Part shown: positions 28,570 through 39,870 of the stretch, one piece after another | How the letters are laid out: every line of letters begins with the position of its first letter | Position numbering within the stretch: position 1 is the first letter of the stretch | Assembly: GCA_963842155.1 (NCBI GenBank) | Contig: CAWJFP010000040.1 | Coordinates: forward strand, 62,001 to 126,000 | Direction of reading: 5' to 3' | DNA: 64,000 bases | DNA from: CAWJFP01 sp963842155 | GTDB taxonomy: Bacteria; Pseudomonadota; Alphaproteobacteria; JACZXZ01 | Notes under the pieces: model-generated | Told to the model about the DNA's origin: nothing | The model's database searches: none | What the model saw: the letters and a program-made list of their open reading frames with translations, nothing else | Program-made: the position numbers and the translations under genes

Positions 28570-29744
28570 CGGTCGACCTCGCCGAAGACGATGTCCATCG
28601 AGCCCAGGATGGCCACGGCGTCGGCCAGCATATGGCCCTTGGACATGAAATCCATCGCCGCCAGATGAGCGAAGCCGGGTGCGCGGATATGGCAGCGATA
28701 GGGCCGGTTCGTGCCGTCCGACACGAGATATACGCCGAATTCGCCCTTGGGCGCCTCGACCACCGAATAGGTCTCGCCGGCCGGCACGTGGTAGCCCTCG
28801 CTATAGAGCTTGAAGAAATGGATGAGCGCCTCCATCGAGCGCTTCATCTCGCCGCGCGCGGGCGGGGTCAGTTTGTGATTGGGATCGACGACGGGACCGT
28901 CCGGCATCTTCTCGCAGCACTGCTCGATGATGCGCAGGCTCTGCCGCATCTCTTCGACGCGCACGAGATAGCGGTCGAAGCAGTCGCCATGCTTGCCGAT
29001 GGGCACGTCGAAATCCATCTCGGCGTAAACGTCGTAGGGCTGAGCCTTGCGCAAATCCCAGGGAATGCCCGAGCCGCGGAGCATCGGCCCCGTGAAGCCC
29101 CAGTCGAGCGCATCTTTGCCGCTCACCACGCCGATATCGACCGTGCGCTGCTTGTAGATGCGGTTCTCGTTCAGCAGTCCTTCCAGATCATCGACGAATT
29201 TGGGAAAGAGCGCGGCCCATTGCATGATGGCGTCGATGGTCCCCGCCGGCATGTCCTGATGCACGCCGCCGGGGCGGAAATAGGCGGCATGGAAGCGCGC
29301 GCCCGAGACCCGTTCGTAGATCTCGAGCAGAATCTCGCGCTGCTCGAAGGCCCAGAGGATGGGCGTCATGGCGCCGACATCCATCGCGAAGGCGGTAACG
29401 CTGAGCAGATGGTTGAGGATGCGCGTGATCTCGGCGAAGAGCACGCGCACAAATTGGCCGCGCCGCGGCGGCGCGATGCCGAGCAGCTTCTCGACCGCAA
29501 GGGCAAAGGCGTGCTCCTGGCACATCGGCGAGACGTAGTCGAGCCGGTCGAAATAGGGCACGGCCTGGAGATAGGTCTTGTATTCGATCAGCTTCTCGGT
29601 GCCCCGATGGAGCAGCCCGATATGCGGATCGGCGCGCTCGATCACCTCGCCGTCCATCTCCAGCACCATGCGCAGCACGCCGTGCGCCGCCGGATGCTGG
29701 GGGCCGAAGTTCAACGTCATGTTCTTGATCTGCACTTCGGCCAT
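28566..29744 (-). CDS. nuoD: NADH-quinone oxidoreductase subunit D
   Basis: The 392-residue 49-kDa-type subunit lining the quinone site. Seen are LNFGPQHPAAHGVLRMVLE, DPHIGLLHRGTEKLIE, FDRLDYVSPMCQEHAFALAVE split over the second helix, AYFRPGGVHQDMP, and the C-terminal CHIRAPGFAHLAAMDFMSKG ending in GSMDIVFGEVDR, all diagnostic. ATG 29744 overlaps the nuoC stop by one base (TGATG). Confidence 0.96.
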   Translation of the reverse strand: MAEVQIKNMTLNFGPQHPAAHGVLRMVLEMDGEVIERADPHIGLLHRGTEKLIEYKTYLQAVPYFDRLDYVSPMCQEHAFALAVEKLLGIAPPRRGQFVRVLFAEITRILNHLLSVTAFAMDVGAMTPILWAFEQREILLEIYERVSGARFHAAYFRPGGVHQDMPAGTIDAIMQWAALFPKFVDDLEGLLNENRIYKQRTVDIGVVSGKDALDWGFTGPMLRGSGIPWDLRKAQPYDVYAEMDFDVPIGKHGDCFDRYLVRVEEMRQSLRIIEQCCEKMPDGPVVDPNHKLTPPARGEMKRSMEALIHFFKLYSEGYHVPAGETYSVVEAPKGEFGVYLVSDGTNRPYRCHIRAPGFAHLAAMDFMSKGHMLADAVAILGSMDIVFGEVDR

Positions 29745-30367
29745 CAGCGCTTCTCCGGCAGCCGCCCGGCCTTCTCGTCCCCCGGCAGGAGGACGGGGTG
29801 GGCCATGCCCTCCCATGGGCTCAGGAAATCGAAGCGGCGGAACTCCTGCGTCAGCTTCACCGGCTCGTAGACGACGCGCTTCTGCTCGTCGTCGTAACGC
29901 ATCTCGACATAGCCGGTGAGGGGGAAGTCCTTACGCAGCGGATGGCCCTCGAAGCCATAGTCGGTGAGGATGCGGCGCAAATCCGGATGGTCGGAAAAGA
30001 ACACGCCGTAAAGGTCCCAGGTCTCGCGCTCGAACCAGTTGGCCGTGCTGTAGACCGAGGTGACCGAAGGAACGGGCGTCGCCTCGTCCGTCGGCACCTT
30101 CACGCGCAGGCGCCGGTTATGCGTGAGGCTGAGCAGGTTGTAGACGACTTCGAAGCGCTCGGGGCGATCGGGATAATCGACGCCGCAGATGGTCACGAGC
30201 TGCTGGAAGGCGCATCGCGGATCGTCGCGCAGGAAGGTCATGAGCTCGACGAGCCCACCGCGCCGGGCGGTGAGCATAAGCTCGCCCAGGCGCTCCTCGA
30301 CCTTGACGACCGCGCCCGGCAAGGCCGCGGAAACAAGCTCGCCGAGATTTACCCGCGCCTCATTCAT
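29744..30367 (-). CDS. nuoC: NADH-quinone oxidoreductase subunit C
   Basis: A 207-residue 30-kDa-type subunit contacting NuoD and NuoB. ERETWDLYGVFFSDHPDLRRILTDYGFEGHPLRKDFP is the family signature (seen in consecutive segments). ATG 30367 begins MNEARVNLGELV; it lies 25 bases after nuoB. NuoC and NuoD are separate here, unlike the fused form in E. coli. Confidence 0.95.
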   Translation of the reverse strand: MNEARVNLGELVSAALPGAVVKVEERLGELMLTARRGGLVELMTFLRDDPRCAFQQLVTICGVDYPDRPERFEVVYNLLSLTHNRRLRVKVPTDEATPVPSVTSVYSTANWFERETWDLYGVFFSDHPDLRRILTDYGFEGHPLRKDFPLTGYVEMRYDDEQKRVVYEPVKLTQEFRRFDFLSPWEGMAHPVLLPGDEKAGRLPEKR

Positions 30368-30392
30368 GAGCCTTCCGCCCCGCTCGAGATCG

Positions 30393-30950
30393 CTAGCGCG
30401 CGATCGTGCTGGTGCGCCTGATCTTCTTCTGCAGCTGAAGGATGCCGTAGACGAGCGCCTCGGCGGTCGGCGGGCAGCCGGGCACGTAGATATCGACGGG
30501 AACGATGCGGTCGCAGCCCCGCACCACCGAGTAGGAATAATGGTAGTAACCGCCGCCATTGGCGCATGAGCCCATCGAGATGACCCAGCGCGGCTCGGCC
30601 ATCTGGTCATAGACCTTGCGCAAGGCGGGGGCCATCTTGTTGCAGAGCGTGCCGGCGACGATCATCACGTCCGACTGGCGCGGACTGGCGCGCGGCATGG
30701 TGCCGAAGCGGTCCAGGTCGTAGCGGCTCATGAAGGCATGCATCATCTCGACGGCGCAGCAGGCGAGCCCGAAGGTCATGGGCCAAAGCGAGCCGGAGCG
30801 TGCCCAGCCGACGAGCTGGTCGAGGCTGGCGACGATGAAGCCCTTGTCGACAAGCTCATCCGTCGCGGCCTTGACGAGAAGGTCCTGCGCCGGACCCGGC
30901 GCGACAGGACCGAGGGAAGTGCCGCCGATCTTGCCCGGCTCTACTCCCAT
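30393..30950 (-). CDS. nuoB: NADH-quinone oxidoreductase subunit B
   Basis: A 185-residue PSST-type subunit carrying cluster N2, the last cluster before quinone. Cluster ligands are in FGLACCAVEMMH, VAGTLCNKMAP, SMGSCANGGG and YVPGCPPTAEAL. I chose ATG 30950, preceded by GGGAG and overlapping nuoA by ten bases; ATG 30971 would add seven residues and overlap by 31. Confidence 0.95.
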   Translation of the reverse strand: MGVEPGKIGGTSLGPVAPGPAQDLLVKAATDELVDKGFIVASLDQLVGWARSGSLWPMTFGLACCAVEMMHAFMSRYDLDRFGTMPRASPRQSDVMIVAGTLCNKMAPALRKVYDQMAEPRWVISMGSCANGGGYYHYSYSVVRGCDRIVPVDIYVPGCPPTAEALVYGILQLQKKIRRTSTIAR

Positions 30951-31306
30951 TCGAGCGCTCCCTTCTTCCACTCATAGACGAAGCCGATGGTGAGGACGAA
31001 AAGGAAGACCATCATCGACCAGAAGCCATAGACGCCGATCTTTCCCAGCGACACCGCCCAGGGGAAAAGAAAGGCAACTTCGAGATCGAAGATGATGAAG
31101 AGGATGGCGACCAGATAATAGCGCACGTCGAACTTGCTGCGCGCATCGCCGAAAGCGTCGAAGCCGCACTCATAGGCGGAGAGCTTCTCGGAATCGGGCT
31201 TCTGATGCGCCGCCACGAAGGGCAGGAGCGCCACGATCAACGAGATCGCGAAGGCGATGCCGAGAAAGATCAGGATCGGCAGATATTCGAGGAGCAGCTC
31301 TTCCAT
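30941..31306 (-). CDS. nuoA: NADH-quinone oxidoreductase subunit A
   Basis: A 121-residue three-helix subunit, first gene of the nuo operon. KLSAYECGFDAFGDARSKFDVRYYLVAILFIIFDLEVAF is the ND3 signature, including the Cys of the loop that changes accessibility between active and deactive states in mitochondria. ATG 31306 is preceded by GGCAAGAGA. Confidence 0.95.
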   Translation of the reverse strand: MEELLLEYLPILIFLGIAFAISLIVALLPFVAAHQKPDSEKLSAYECGFDAFGDARSKFDVRYYLVAILFIIFDLEVAFLFPWAVSLGKIGVYGFWSMMVFLFVLTIGFVYEWKKGALEWE

Positions 31307-31593
31307 GATCTCTTGCCTAAGACGCAGATAGCATTCCGGCGTCGATCCTCAAGGCCCGCATCTTTTTTTGCACCGCGCCATGGCGTCGGACCGGCCCGTC
31401 CATGACGCAAAATCGCCCTACGAGCGGCTATCATAGGAACTGGTTCGCTCAAAGAAAAGAATAGTTTGGCGGATCAGCGTGATCATTTTTGCGGCATCGT
31501 GACGCGGGCTCCGGCGGCCTGGGAGTTGTGCGCCGCAGCGCGCGAATACCGGGTTCGCGGAAGCCCCTCGACGATATTGCCTTGAGGCGGGAA
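31307..31593. other. Leader/promoter region of the nuo operon
   Basis: These 287 bases separate tRNA-Asp from nuoA, both on the minus strand. I see no convincing reading frame. On the minus strand a TATGAT at about 31431-31436 could be a -10 element but has no good -35 at the right distance, and no T-rich terminator follows the tRNA. The nuo promoter is presumably here or is shared with the tRNA upstream. Confidence 0.4.
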
Positions 31594-31670
<77 letters not shown>

Positions 31671-31695
31671 GTGATCCTCGCCGTAGGGCCTGCAG

Positions 31696-31724
31696 GCTTT
31701 AGACCAGCGTCTCCGGGGTGTCAA
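31696..31724 (-). promoter_or_regulatory. Candidate promoter of tRNA-Asp
   Basis: On the minus strand a perfect -35 TTGACA (31724-31719) is followed after 17 bases by TAAAGC (31701-31696), 25 bases before the first base of tRNA-Asp. The -10 is weak, as often in alphaproteobacteria. It lies in the 72-base gap after livM. Confidence 0.5.
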
Positions 31725-31742
31725 GCAAGGCCAGGCGCGTCG

Positions 31743-32816
31743 CTACGCGCTCCGCCGCCGCCATCCCGCGCGCAAGCGGCCGACGATGCCGGCGGGGAAG
31801 AAATAGACGCTGAGCACGAAGAGCAGCCCGAGCCAGAGCAGCCAACGCTCGGGATCGAGCAGCCGTGGCAGAATCGGGATTCCGGCCGTCGCCTGGGCCA
31901 TGAGCGTCATGGCGTCCTGCAGGTAATTCTGCACGATGATGAAGAACGCCGCGCCCAAGACCGCGCCGTAGAGCGTGCCCATGCCGCCGATCACCACCAT
32001 GAGGAGGATATCGATCATGATGCCGAAGCCGAGCGTGGTGTCGGGACCGTTGTAGCGCAGCCAGATCGCCAGCAGGACCCCGGCCAAGGTGGCCACGACC
32101 GCGGCGGCCACGTTGGCGAGCGTGCGGTAGGTGACGATGCGATAGCCCAGCGCCTCGGCGCGGAACTCGTTCTCGCGGATCGCCTGGAGCACGCGGCCGA
32201 AGGGCGAGTTCACCAAGCGCAGCATGAGAAGGAAAAGAACGAGGGCAGCCGCGAAGACCAGGTAATAAGTGAGGAGCCGGCCGTTGACGACGATGCCGAA
32301 CAGCCTCCCCTCGAGCAGCCGGTGGCTCGGCATCAAGAGCTCCGGCATGGCATAGGAGAGCCCGTCCTCCCCGCCGGTGAGCCAGGAGAGCTGGGACGCG
32401 AGTATGGCGAAGGCGCTCGCCACGGCAAGCGTGATCATGGCGAAAAAGATCGCTCTCACCCGCAGGCTGAAGAGCCCGATCATGAAGGCGAGCGTCACCG
32501 AGAGGAGAAGCGCCGCCAAGACGCCGAGCAGCAGCGCGCCCCAGCCCGGTCCCAGGCGCGACATGGCGATCGCCACCCCATAGCCGCCGAGCCCGAAGAA
32601 CATGGTATGGGCGAAGGAGACGATTCCGGTATAGCCGAGCAGCAGATCGTAGCTCGCCACCAGCACGAGGTAGACGCAGATCTTGGCCGCGACGTTGAGC
32701 GAGCGCGTGCCGGGAAAGACGAAGGGCGCCGTCGCGAGCCCTACGAGAATGGCGAGCAGGAGGAAGGCGAGGATGCGGCTGCGCGGATAGTCGCCGGAGA
32801 GCAGCCTGTTCAGCAT
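31743..32816 (-). CDS. livM: Branched-chain amino-acid-type ABC transporter permease LivM
   Basis: A 357-residue inner-membrane permease of the HAAT family. YDLLLGYTGIVSFAHTMFFGLGGYG and RLVNSPFGRVLQAIRENEFRAEALGYRI are the LivM signature (the EAA-like loop), with about ten helices. ATG 32816 follows AGGAGGAG; an earlier ATG at 32846 overlaps livH. It is the last gene of the livK-G-F-H-M operon, and the substrate is not certain because this family also carries urea, amides and aromatic acids. Confidence 0.9.
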   Translation of the reverse strand: MLNRLLSGDYPRSRILAFLLLAILVGLATAPFVFPGTRSLNVAAKICVYLVLVASYDLLLGYTGIVSFAHTMFFGLGGYGVAIAMSRLGPGWGALLLGVLAALLLSVTLAFMIGLFSLRVRAIFFAMITLAVASAFAILASQLSWLTGGEDGLSYAMPELLMPSHRLLEGRLFGIVVNGRLLTYYLVFAAALVLFLLMLRLVNSPFGRVLQAIRENEFRAEALGYRIVTYRTLANVAAAVVATLAGVLLAIWLRYNGPDTTLGFGIMIDILLMVVIGGMGTLYGAVLGAAFFIIVQNYLQDAMTLMAQATAGIPILPRLLDPERWLLWLGLLFVLSVYFFPAGIVGRLRAGWRRRSA

Positions 32817-32826
32817 TCCGCTCCTC

Positions 32827-33855
32827 CTATTTCCGCCCGACGACATAGAGCCCGCGCGGCCGCCAGAGCAGAATCAGCACCATGAGCAGGATATTCGAGC
32901 CAAGCGCGAGCTTGGGTATCAGGAAGCCGGTATAGTTCGCGACCAGGCCCACCAGCAGGGCGCCGATGAAGCAGCCGCCGAGCGAGCCGAGCCCGCCGAT
33001 GATGACGACGATGAAGATCAGCACCATCACCTGCATGCCCATGCCGGCCGTCGCCGTCTCCTGGTAGAGGCTCCACATCATGCCGCCGAGCCCGGCCAGC
33101 GCGGAGCCCGCGATGAAGACGCCGACGAAGAGCCTGCGGATACGGTAGCCGAGCGCCTCGACCATCTCGCCGTTCTCCACGCCCGCGCGGATAAGGAGCC
33201 CGATCTTGGTGCGATTGAGCAGAAGATGCAGGACGAGGAAGAGGACGAGCCCGACCGCGACCGCGACGAGGCGATAGCGCTCGATCGCCACCTGGCCGAT
33301 GATGATCGCGCCCCTGAGCCCGACCGGCCGGAAGAGCTGAAGCTGATCGGGACCCCAGACGGCCTGGATGAGCTGCTCGACCACGATCAGCCCGCCGATG
33401 GTGACCAGGATCTGCTTCAGATGCTGGCCGTAGACCGGCATGATCACGAAGCGCTCGAAGACGTAGCCCAACAGCGCCGTCGCCGCCATCGCGCCGAGGA
33501 TGCCGGGCACCAGCGCCGCCAGGTTGAGCCAGATGTTGTCGGCCGACATCCAGCCGATGAAGGGCGCCATCGCGGAGGCGGCCACGAAGGCGCCGACCGA
33601 GATGAAGGCGCCATGGCCGAAATTGATCACCCCCATGAGCCCGAAGACGAGGGTCAAGCCGGAAGCCATGATGAAGATCATCATGCCCATGGCGAGGCCC
33701 GCGACCGTCAGCGTGATCCAGGCCGGCAGATCGGCGACCAGGGGCAAGGCCAGCAGAGCCAGGACGGGCACCAGCAGCAAGGGCAGGATGTCGAGCCGCG
33801 CCGAGAGTGCGCCGGGCCTCCCTTCCTCGACGACCGGCTCGCTGCTGACGGTCAT
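32827..33855 (-). CDS. livH: Branched-chain amino-acid-type ABC transporter permease LivH
   Basis: A 342-residue HAAT-family permease. The signature LTLVFGLMGVINFGHGAFISVGAFVA is seen in consecutive helices, and NRTKIGLLIRAGVENGEMVEALGYRI is the coupling loop. The N-terminus carries about 20 extra polar residues before the first helix. It lies ten bases before livM and 17 after livF. Confidence 0.9.
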   Translation of the reverse strand: MTVSSEPVVEEGRPGALSARLDILPLLLVPVLALLALPLVADLPAWITLTVAGLAMGMMIFIMASGLTLVFGLMGVINFGHGAFISVGAFVAASAMAPFIGWMSADNIWLNLAALVPGILGAMAATALLGYVFERFVIMPVYGQHLKQILVTIGGLIVVEQLIQAVWGPDQLQLFRPVGLRGAIIIGQVAIERYRLVAVAVGLVLFLVLHLLLNRTKIGLLIRAGVENGEMVEALGYRIRRLFVGVFIAGSALAGLGGMMWSLYQETATAGMGMQVMVLIFIVVIIGGLGSLGGCFIGALLVGLVANYTGFLIPKLALGSNILLMVLILLWRPRGLYVVGRK

Positions 33856-33872
33856 GGCGGCTATCCTCGCGT

Positions 33873-34601
33873 CTATTGATGGGAGGCGAGGCTGAGGCCG
33901 AGCAGCCGTTGCTGCAGGCCCTCGTCGTCGGCAAGCGCCGCCATGGAGCCGCGATGGACGACCCGCCCGTCATCCATCACGGCCACGTTGTCGCCCAACG
34001 CGCGCGCGACGCTGAAATTCTGCTCGACGAGGAGGATCGTCGTGTCGGTCGCCTTGAGCCTGCGCAACGCCTCGATCAGGTTGAGGATGATGACCGGCGC
34101 CAAACCTTTGGTGGGCTCGTCGATGAGCAGGAGCTTGCGCGGCTCGATCACGGCGCGGCTCACGGCGAGCATCTGCTTCTGCCCGCCCGAGAGCGCGCCC
34201 GCGGGCAGCGACCAGAATCTCTTCACGGCCGGGAAGAGCCCGAAGATCCATTCCAGCCGCCCTTCGTCCATCGGCCCGTCGCGCGCGGCGAGCAGCATGT
34301 TCTCGCGCACCGTGAGGTCGGCGAAGATGCCCATGTTCTCGGGCACATAGGCGATGCCGCGCCGGGCGATCTCGGGCGTGGACAGGCCGGTCAGCTCCTC
34401 GCCGTCGAAGACGATGCGACCGGCCGAGGCGCGCCAGAGCCCGAGGATCGTCCGCAAGGTGGTCGTCTTGCCGGCGCCGTTTCGCCCGAGAAGCATGGCG
34501 AGCGCCCCGCGCGGCACCTCCAAATCGACGCCCTGCAGGATGTGGTAATGGCCGATATGCGTATGAACCCCGGCGAGAGCAAGGAGCGGGGCGGCCGTCA
34601 C
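33873..34601 (-). CDS. livF: Branched-chain amino-acid-type ABC transporter ATPase LivF
   Basis: A 242-residue ABC ATPase. Walker A is GRNGAGKTT, the signature is ALSGGQKQMLAVSRA, Walker B is LLLIDEPTKGLAP and the switch is LLVEQNFSVA. GIAYVPENMGIF is the LivF-type Q-loop region. GTG 34601 overlaps the livG stop (GTGA). Confidence 0.92.
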   Translation of the reverse strand: MTAAPLLALAGVHTHIGHYHILQGVDLEVPRGALAMLLGRNGAGKTTTLRTILGLWRASAGRIVFDGEELTGLSTPEIARRGIAYVPENMGIFADLTVRENMLLAARDGPMDEGRLEWIFGLFPAVKRFWSLPAGALSGGQKQMLAVSRAVIEPRKLLLIDEPTKGLAPVIILNLIEALRRLKATDTTILLVEQNFSVARALGDNVAVMDDGRVVHRGSMAALADDEGLQQRLLGLSLASHQ

Positions 34602-35413
34602 GCGGCGCTCCCCACCACGCCGAGATAGGCCTCCTGCACGATGGGCGACGCGATCACCTCGGCTGGCTCGCCGTCGGCGACGAGGCGGCCCTGATGCAGC
34701 ACGACGATGCGGTCGGCGAGCGAGCGGACGACATCCATCTTATGCTCGACGAGCAGGATCGTCCTTTCGCCCTCGGCCTTGATCTTGTGGATGATGTCGA
34801 GGATCACCGGCACCTCGTCGACGCTCATGCCGGCGGTGGGCTCGTCGAACATCATGATGTCGGGCTCAAGCGCCAGAAGGATGGCGACCTCGAGCTTGCG
34901 CTGATCGCCATGCGGCAGGGCCGCGGCGACTTGGCCACGCCTCTCGGCGAGGGCCACGCGATGCAGATAATGCTCCGCCTTCTCGATGAGCGCGCGGTGG
35001 ACGCCCCACATCGAGAAGAGGTCGATGCCGAGGCGCGCGCGCGATTGCACGGCGAGGCGCACATTCTCGAGCACGGTCAAATTGGGAAAGAGGTTGGTGA
35101 GCTGGAAGGCGCGGCCGATGCCCCGACGCGCGCGCTCGGGCACCGACAATCCGGTCACGTCGTCGCCGAACAGCAGCACCCGCCCGGCGCTCGCGCGCAG
35201 CTGGCCCGAGATGAGGTTGAAATAGGTCGTCTTGCCGGCGCCGTTCGGGCCGACGATCGCCGTGAGCGTGCCCGGGCTGAAGGCGCAGCTAACGTCGTCG
35301 ACCGCGGCGTGGCCGCCGAAACGAATCCCGAGGCCGCGCGTCTCCAGCGCGGGAGGCTCCGCGATCGCCGGGTCATCGCGCGGCGGTTCGAGCTCGTTTG
35401 CCACGGGGAGCAT
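34598..35413 (-). CDS. livG: Branched-chain amino-acid-type ABC transporter ATPase LivG
   Basis: A 271-residue ABC ATPase. Walker A is GPNGAGKTTYFNLI, the signature is LPHGDQRKLEVAI, Walker B is IMMFDEPTAGMS, and the C-terminal HKMDVVRSLADRIVVLHQG is followed by a LivG-type extension (IVQEAYLG). RIGRAFQLTNLFPNLTVLENV is typical. It follows livK by 72 bases. Confidence 0.92.
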   Translation of the reverse strand: MLPVANELEPPRDDPAIAEPPALETRGLGIRFGGHAAVDDVSCAFSPGTLTAIVGPNGAGKTTYFNLISGQLRASAGRVLLFGDDVTGLSVPERARRGIGRAFQLTNLFPNLTVLENVRLAVQSRARLGIDLFSMWGVHRALIEKAEHYLHRVALAERRGQVAAALPHGDQRKLEVAILLALEPDIMMFDEPTAGMSVDEVPVILDIIHKIKAEGERTILLVEHKMDVVRSLADRIVVLHQGRLVADGEPAEVIASPIVQEAYLGVVGSAA

Positions 35414-35485
35414 GGCGGCGCGTCTCTCCGTGATGGCCGATCTCGCCCGCCTTTCAGGGCGCGCGGGAGCGGCGGCGGCGGTCCC

Positions 35486-36685
35486 TCAGCGCTTGTTGCG
35501 AATCGGCAAGGGCATCTCGTCGATCGGGATCACGTTGACCAGCTCGATCGGATCCTCGTCCGTGGGATCCTTCTTCATATGCCAGTGATACATGACCTGC
35601 AGCGCCTGATGGTCCTCCTTGCGGAAGATCATCTTGCCCTTGGGCGTATCGAACTCCATCCCTTCCATCGTCGCGATGAGCTTCTCCGCATCGGTCGACC
35701 CGCCGGTCTTGTTGATGGCGGCGAGCACTGCCATCGCCGCCGCCATGCCGCCGGCGTCGAAGAAATCGGGCGGCCGATTGAAGCGTTTCTTATATTCCGC
35801 GACCAGCCAATCGTTCGCAGGGTTCTGGGGGAATTTGTAGTAGTAGTAGATGGCGCCCTCGAGCGCGGTGTATTTCTTCCAGCTTGCCATCACGGGCAGC
35901 AGATTGCCGCCGGGCGCCAGCTCGATGCCGTAGCGCTGCGGCTGCAGATCGGCGAGCTTGGTGAACGGGCTCGGCCCTGCCCAGGCGATGGCGATGATCT
36001 TGCGTCCAGGCTTGTCCTTGAGCGCGTCGAAGAGGCGCTGGGCGGAGGCGGTGAAATCGGTCGTCGTGACGGGGGCATATTCCTCGAATACCACCTTCGC
36101 TCTGTCGCCCGTCACGGCGGCGAGCGCCTCCTTCAAAGCGGCGATGCCGTCATGGCCGAAGGCATAATCCTGCGCGAGCGTCGCAATGGAAACGTCTTGC
36201 CCCTTGATGGTCGCGGCGCCGGCGAGCGCGTCCTGGGTCGAGTTTCGCGCGGTGCGGAAAATATAGCGGTTCCATTTGGCGCCGGTGATCGCGTCGGCAA
36301 CGGCGGGCTCGACCACGAGAATCTTCTTATATTCCTCGGCGACCGGCAGCATGGCGAGCGCCGTGCCAGACGAGGTCGGGCCGACCGCGATGTCCGCGTC
36401 GTTGTCGCCGAAGGCCTCCGCCAAGAGAGCCTTGCCGACATCGGGTTTCGTCTGGCTGTCCTTGGTGATCACGACGATCTTGCGGCCCGCGATCGTCATG
36501 GTGCCTTGCGTGGCATATTCGAGGCCGAGCGTGAATCCCGCCTCGGTCTGCTTGGCATAGGCCTCGAGCGGGCCGGTCTTATCCAGGATCAGGGCGATCG
36601 TGATGTCCTTGGCCTGCGCCCCGGCGAGGGCTGCGCCGAGCAGCATTGCACAGCCCAGGGCCATGCCGAGCAACCGCTTCAACAT
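35486..36685 (-). CDS. livK: Liv-type ABC transporter substrate-binding protein
   Basis: A 399-residue periplasmic binding protein (Peripla_BP_6 fold). A signal peptide (LKRLLGMALGCAMLLGAALAGAQA) is followed by ITIALILDKTGPLEAYAKQTEAGF, the start of the binding domain; VGPTSSGTALAMLPVAEEYKK is the ligand-contact segment. ATG 36685 follows AGAGGAGG. The sequence resembles ABC binding proteins for varied substrates more than strict LIV-BP, so amino acid specificity is only assumed. Confidence 0.82.
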   Translation of the reverse strand: MLKRLLGMALGCAMLLGAALAGAQAKDITIALILDKTGPLEAYAKQTEAGFTLGLEYATQGTMTIAGRKIVVITKDSQTKPDVGKALLAEAFGDNDADIAVGPTSSGTALAMLPVAEEYKKILVVEPAVADAITGAKWNRYIFRTARNSTQDALAGAATIKGQDVSIATLAQDYAFGHDGIAALKEALAAVTGDRAKVVFEEYAPVTTTDFTASAQRLFDALKDKPGRKIIAIAWAGPSPFTKLADLQPQRYGIELAPGGNLLPVMASWKKYTALEGAIYYYYKFPQNPANDWLVAEYKKRFNRPPDFFDAGGMAAAMAVLAAINKTGGSTDAEKLIATMEGMEFDTPKGKMIFRKEDHQALQVMYHWHMKKDPTDEDPIELVNVIPIDEMPLPIRNKR

Positions 36686-36711
36686 GCAACCTCCTCTGTT
36701 CGACGTTATCG

Positions 36712-36735
36712 CGGCCTCTTTGCGCGGCGAGGCCG
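36712..36735 (-). repeat. Inverted repeat in the livK leader
   Basis: CGGCCTC at 36712-36718 and GAGGCCG at 36729-36735 form a perfect 7-bp inverted repeat with a ten-base loop, 27 bases upstream of the livK start codon and downstream of tRNA-Val. It could end tRNA transcription or form a leader hairpin; there is no T-run. Confidence 0.35.
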
Positions 36736-36788
36736 ACGGCTTCTTCTCAAACCATGGCACGGCCGGCGGCCGCTGGTGCCTGCGGCGA

Positions 36789-36864
36789 TGGTGGGCGGTG
36801 ACGGACTCGAACCGCCGACATCCTGCGTGTAAAACAGGCGCTCTACCAGCTGAGCTAACCGCCC
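36789..36864 (-). tRNA. tRNA-Val (anticodon TAC)
   Basis: A 76-base tRNA with encoded CCA. The acceptor GGGCGGT pairs with ACCGCCC, the D arm is AGCTCAGCTGGTAGAGC, the anticodon arm CCTGT-TTTACAC-GCAGG gives TAC for Val, and the T arm is GGCGGTTCGAGTCCGTC. A possible promoter, TTGCGT (36918-36913) and TGTAGC (36896-36891) 16 bases apart, lies upstream on the same strand. Confidence 0.96.
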
Positions 36865-36956
36865 CGCCCGCTTGAGGCCTCCGGGCGGATGCTACAGGAC
36901 GAGGCGGCCGAGACGCAACTCGCCGCAAGCGGCCCAGCGCGAGCGCGCGACACATC

Positions 36957-36983
36957 GCGCGCCTGCCTACGTGGCAGGGCGCG
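36957..36983 (-). terminator. Hairpin downstream of hup, possible terminator
   Basis: CGCGCCTGCC and GGCAGGGCGCG form a stem of ten pairs with a single bulged base and a TACGT loop, about 45 bases after the hup stop on the minus strand. No T-tract follows, so termination is not certain. Confidence 0.35.
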
Positions 36984-37027
36984 ACCGTCAGCGGGCTCGG
37001 CTGATTAACGCGAAGCGCGCGGACGCC

Positions 37028-37300
37028 TCAGTTGACGGCGTCCTTCAGGCCCTTGCCCGCCTTGAACTTCGGCTGCTTCGACGCGGGGATCTGGATTTTC
37101 TCGCCGGTCCGCGGGTTGCGGCCCTCGGAGGCGGCGCGACGGGTCACGACGAAAGTGCCGAAACCGACCAGCCGGACCTCCTGGCCCGACTTGAGGGCGG
37201 CGGTGATCGAATTGAACACGCTGTCAACCGCCTTGGTCGCGTCGGTTTTCGACAGCCCAGTATGCTCGGCAACCGCCGCGATAAGATCGTTCTTGTTCAC
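37028..37300 (-). CDS. hup: HU-family DNA-binding protein
   Basis: A 90-residue histone-like protein that bends and compacts DNA as a dimer. MNKNDLIAAVAEHTGLSK, AVDSVFNSITAALKSGQEVRL and GFGTFVVTRRAASEGRNPRTG with the intercalating-arm Pro, then the Lys-rich C-terminus, are all canonical. GTG 37300 is preceded by AAGGGGG. Its place after lon is conserved in alphaproteobacteria. Confidence 0.96.
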   Translation of the reverse strand: MNKNDLIAAVAEHTGLSKTDATKAVDSVFNSITAALKSGQEVRLVGFGTFVVTRRAASEGRNPRTGEKIQIPASKQPKFKAGKGLKDAVN

Positions 37301-37416
37301 TATGGCCCCCTTCTGGACTTGAAGGTGAATTTGCGAATCTCTGGCATCGATCGTCAGAACCGGCCCAGAGTTTAAACTCCCCTTTCCGGGCCGTCAATTG
37401 AGCCCGGCAAGCGGAC

Positions 37417-37446
37417 GGACGCCGCCGGTCCGTGCCGGCGGCGTCC
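37417..37446 (-). terminator. Strong hairpin directly after lon
   Basis: A perfect 12-bp inverted repeat (GGACGCCGCCGG and CCGGCGGCGTCC, six-base loop) begins ten bases after the lon stop on the minus strand. A second 6-bp repeat (CCGGGC/GCCCGG) follows at 37386-37407. Neither has a T-tract, but the first is stable enough to stop or shield lon mRNA before hup. Confidence 0.55.
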
Positions 37447-37455
37447 CAAATCCGA

Positions 37456-39870
<2,415 letters not shown>

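Noticed and set aside
31671..31742. Attachment-site repeat of the tRNA-Val 3' end at the far boundary of the liv block
   Set aside because: I looked for a copy of the tRNA-Val T-arm/acceptor sequence next to tRNA-Asp and found none, and there is no integrase, so an integrated element is not supported.
34694..36832. A 712-residue plus-strand frame covering livG, livK and tRNA-Val
   Set aside because: It crosses a tRNA gene and two well-supported genes on the other strand and shows no domain.
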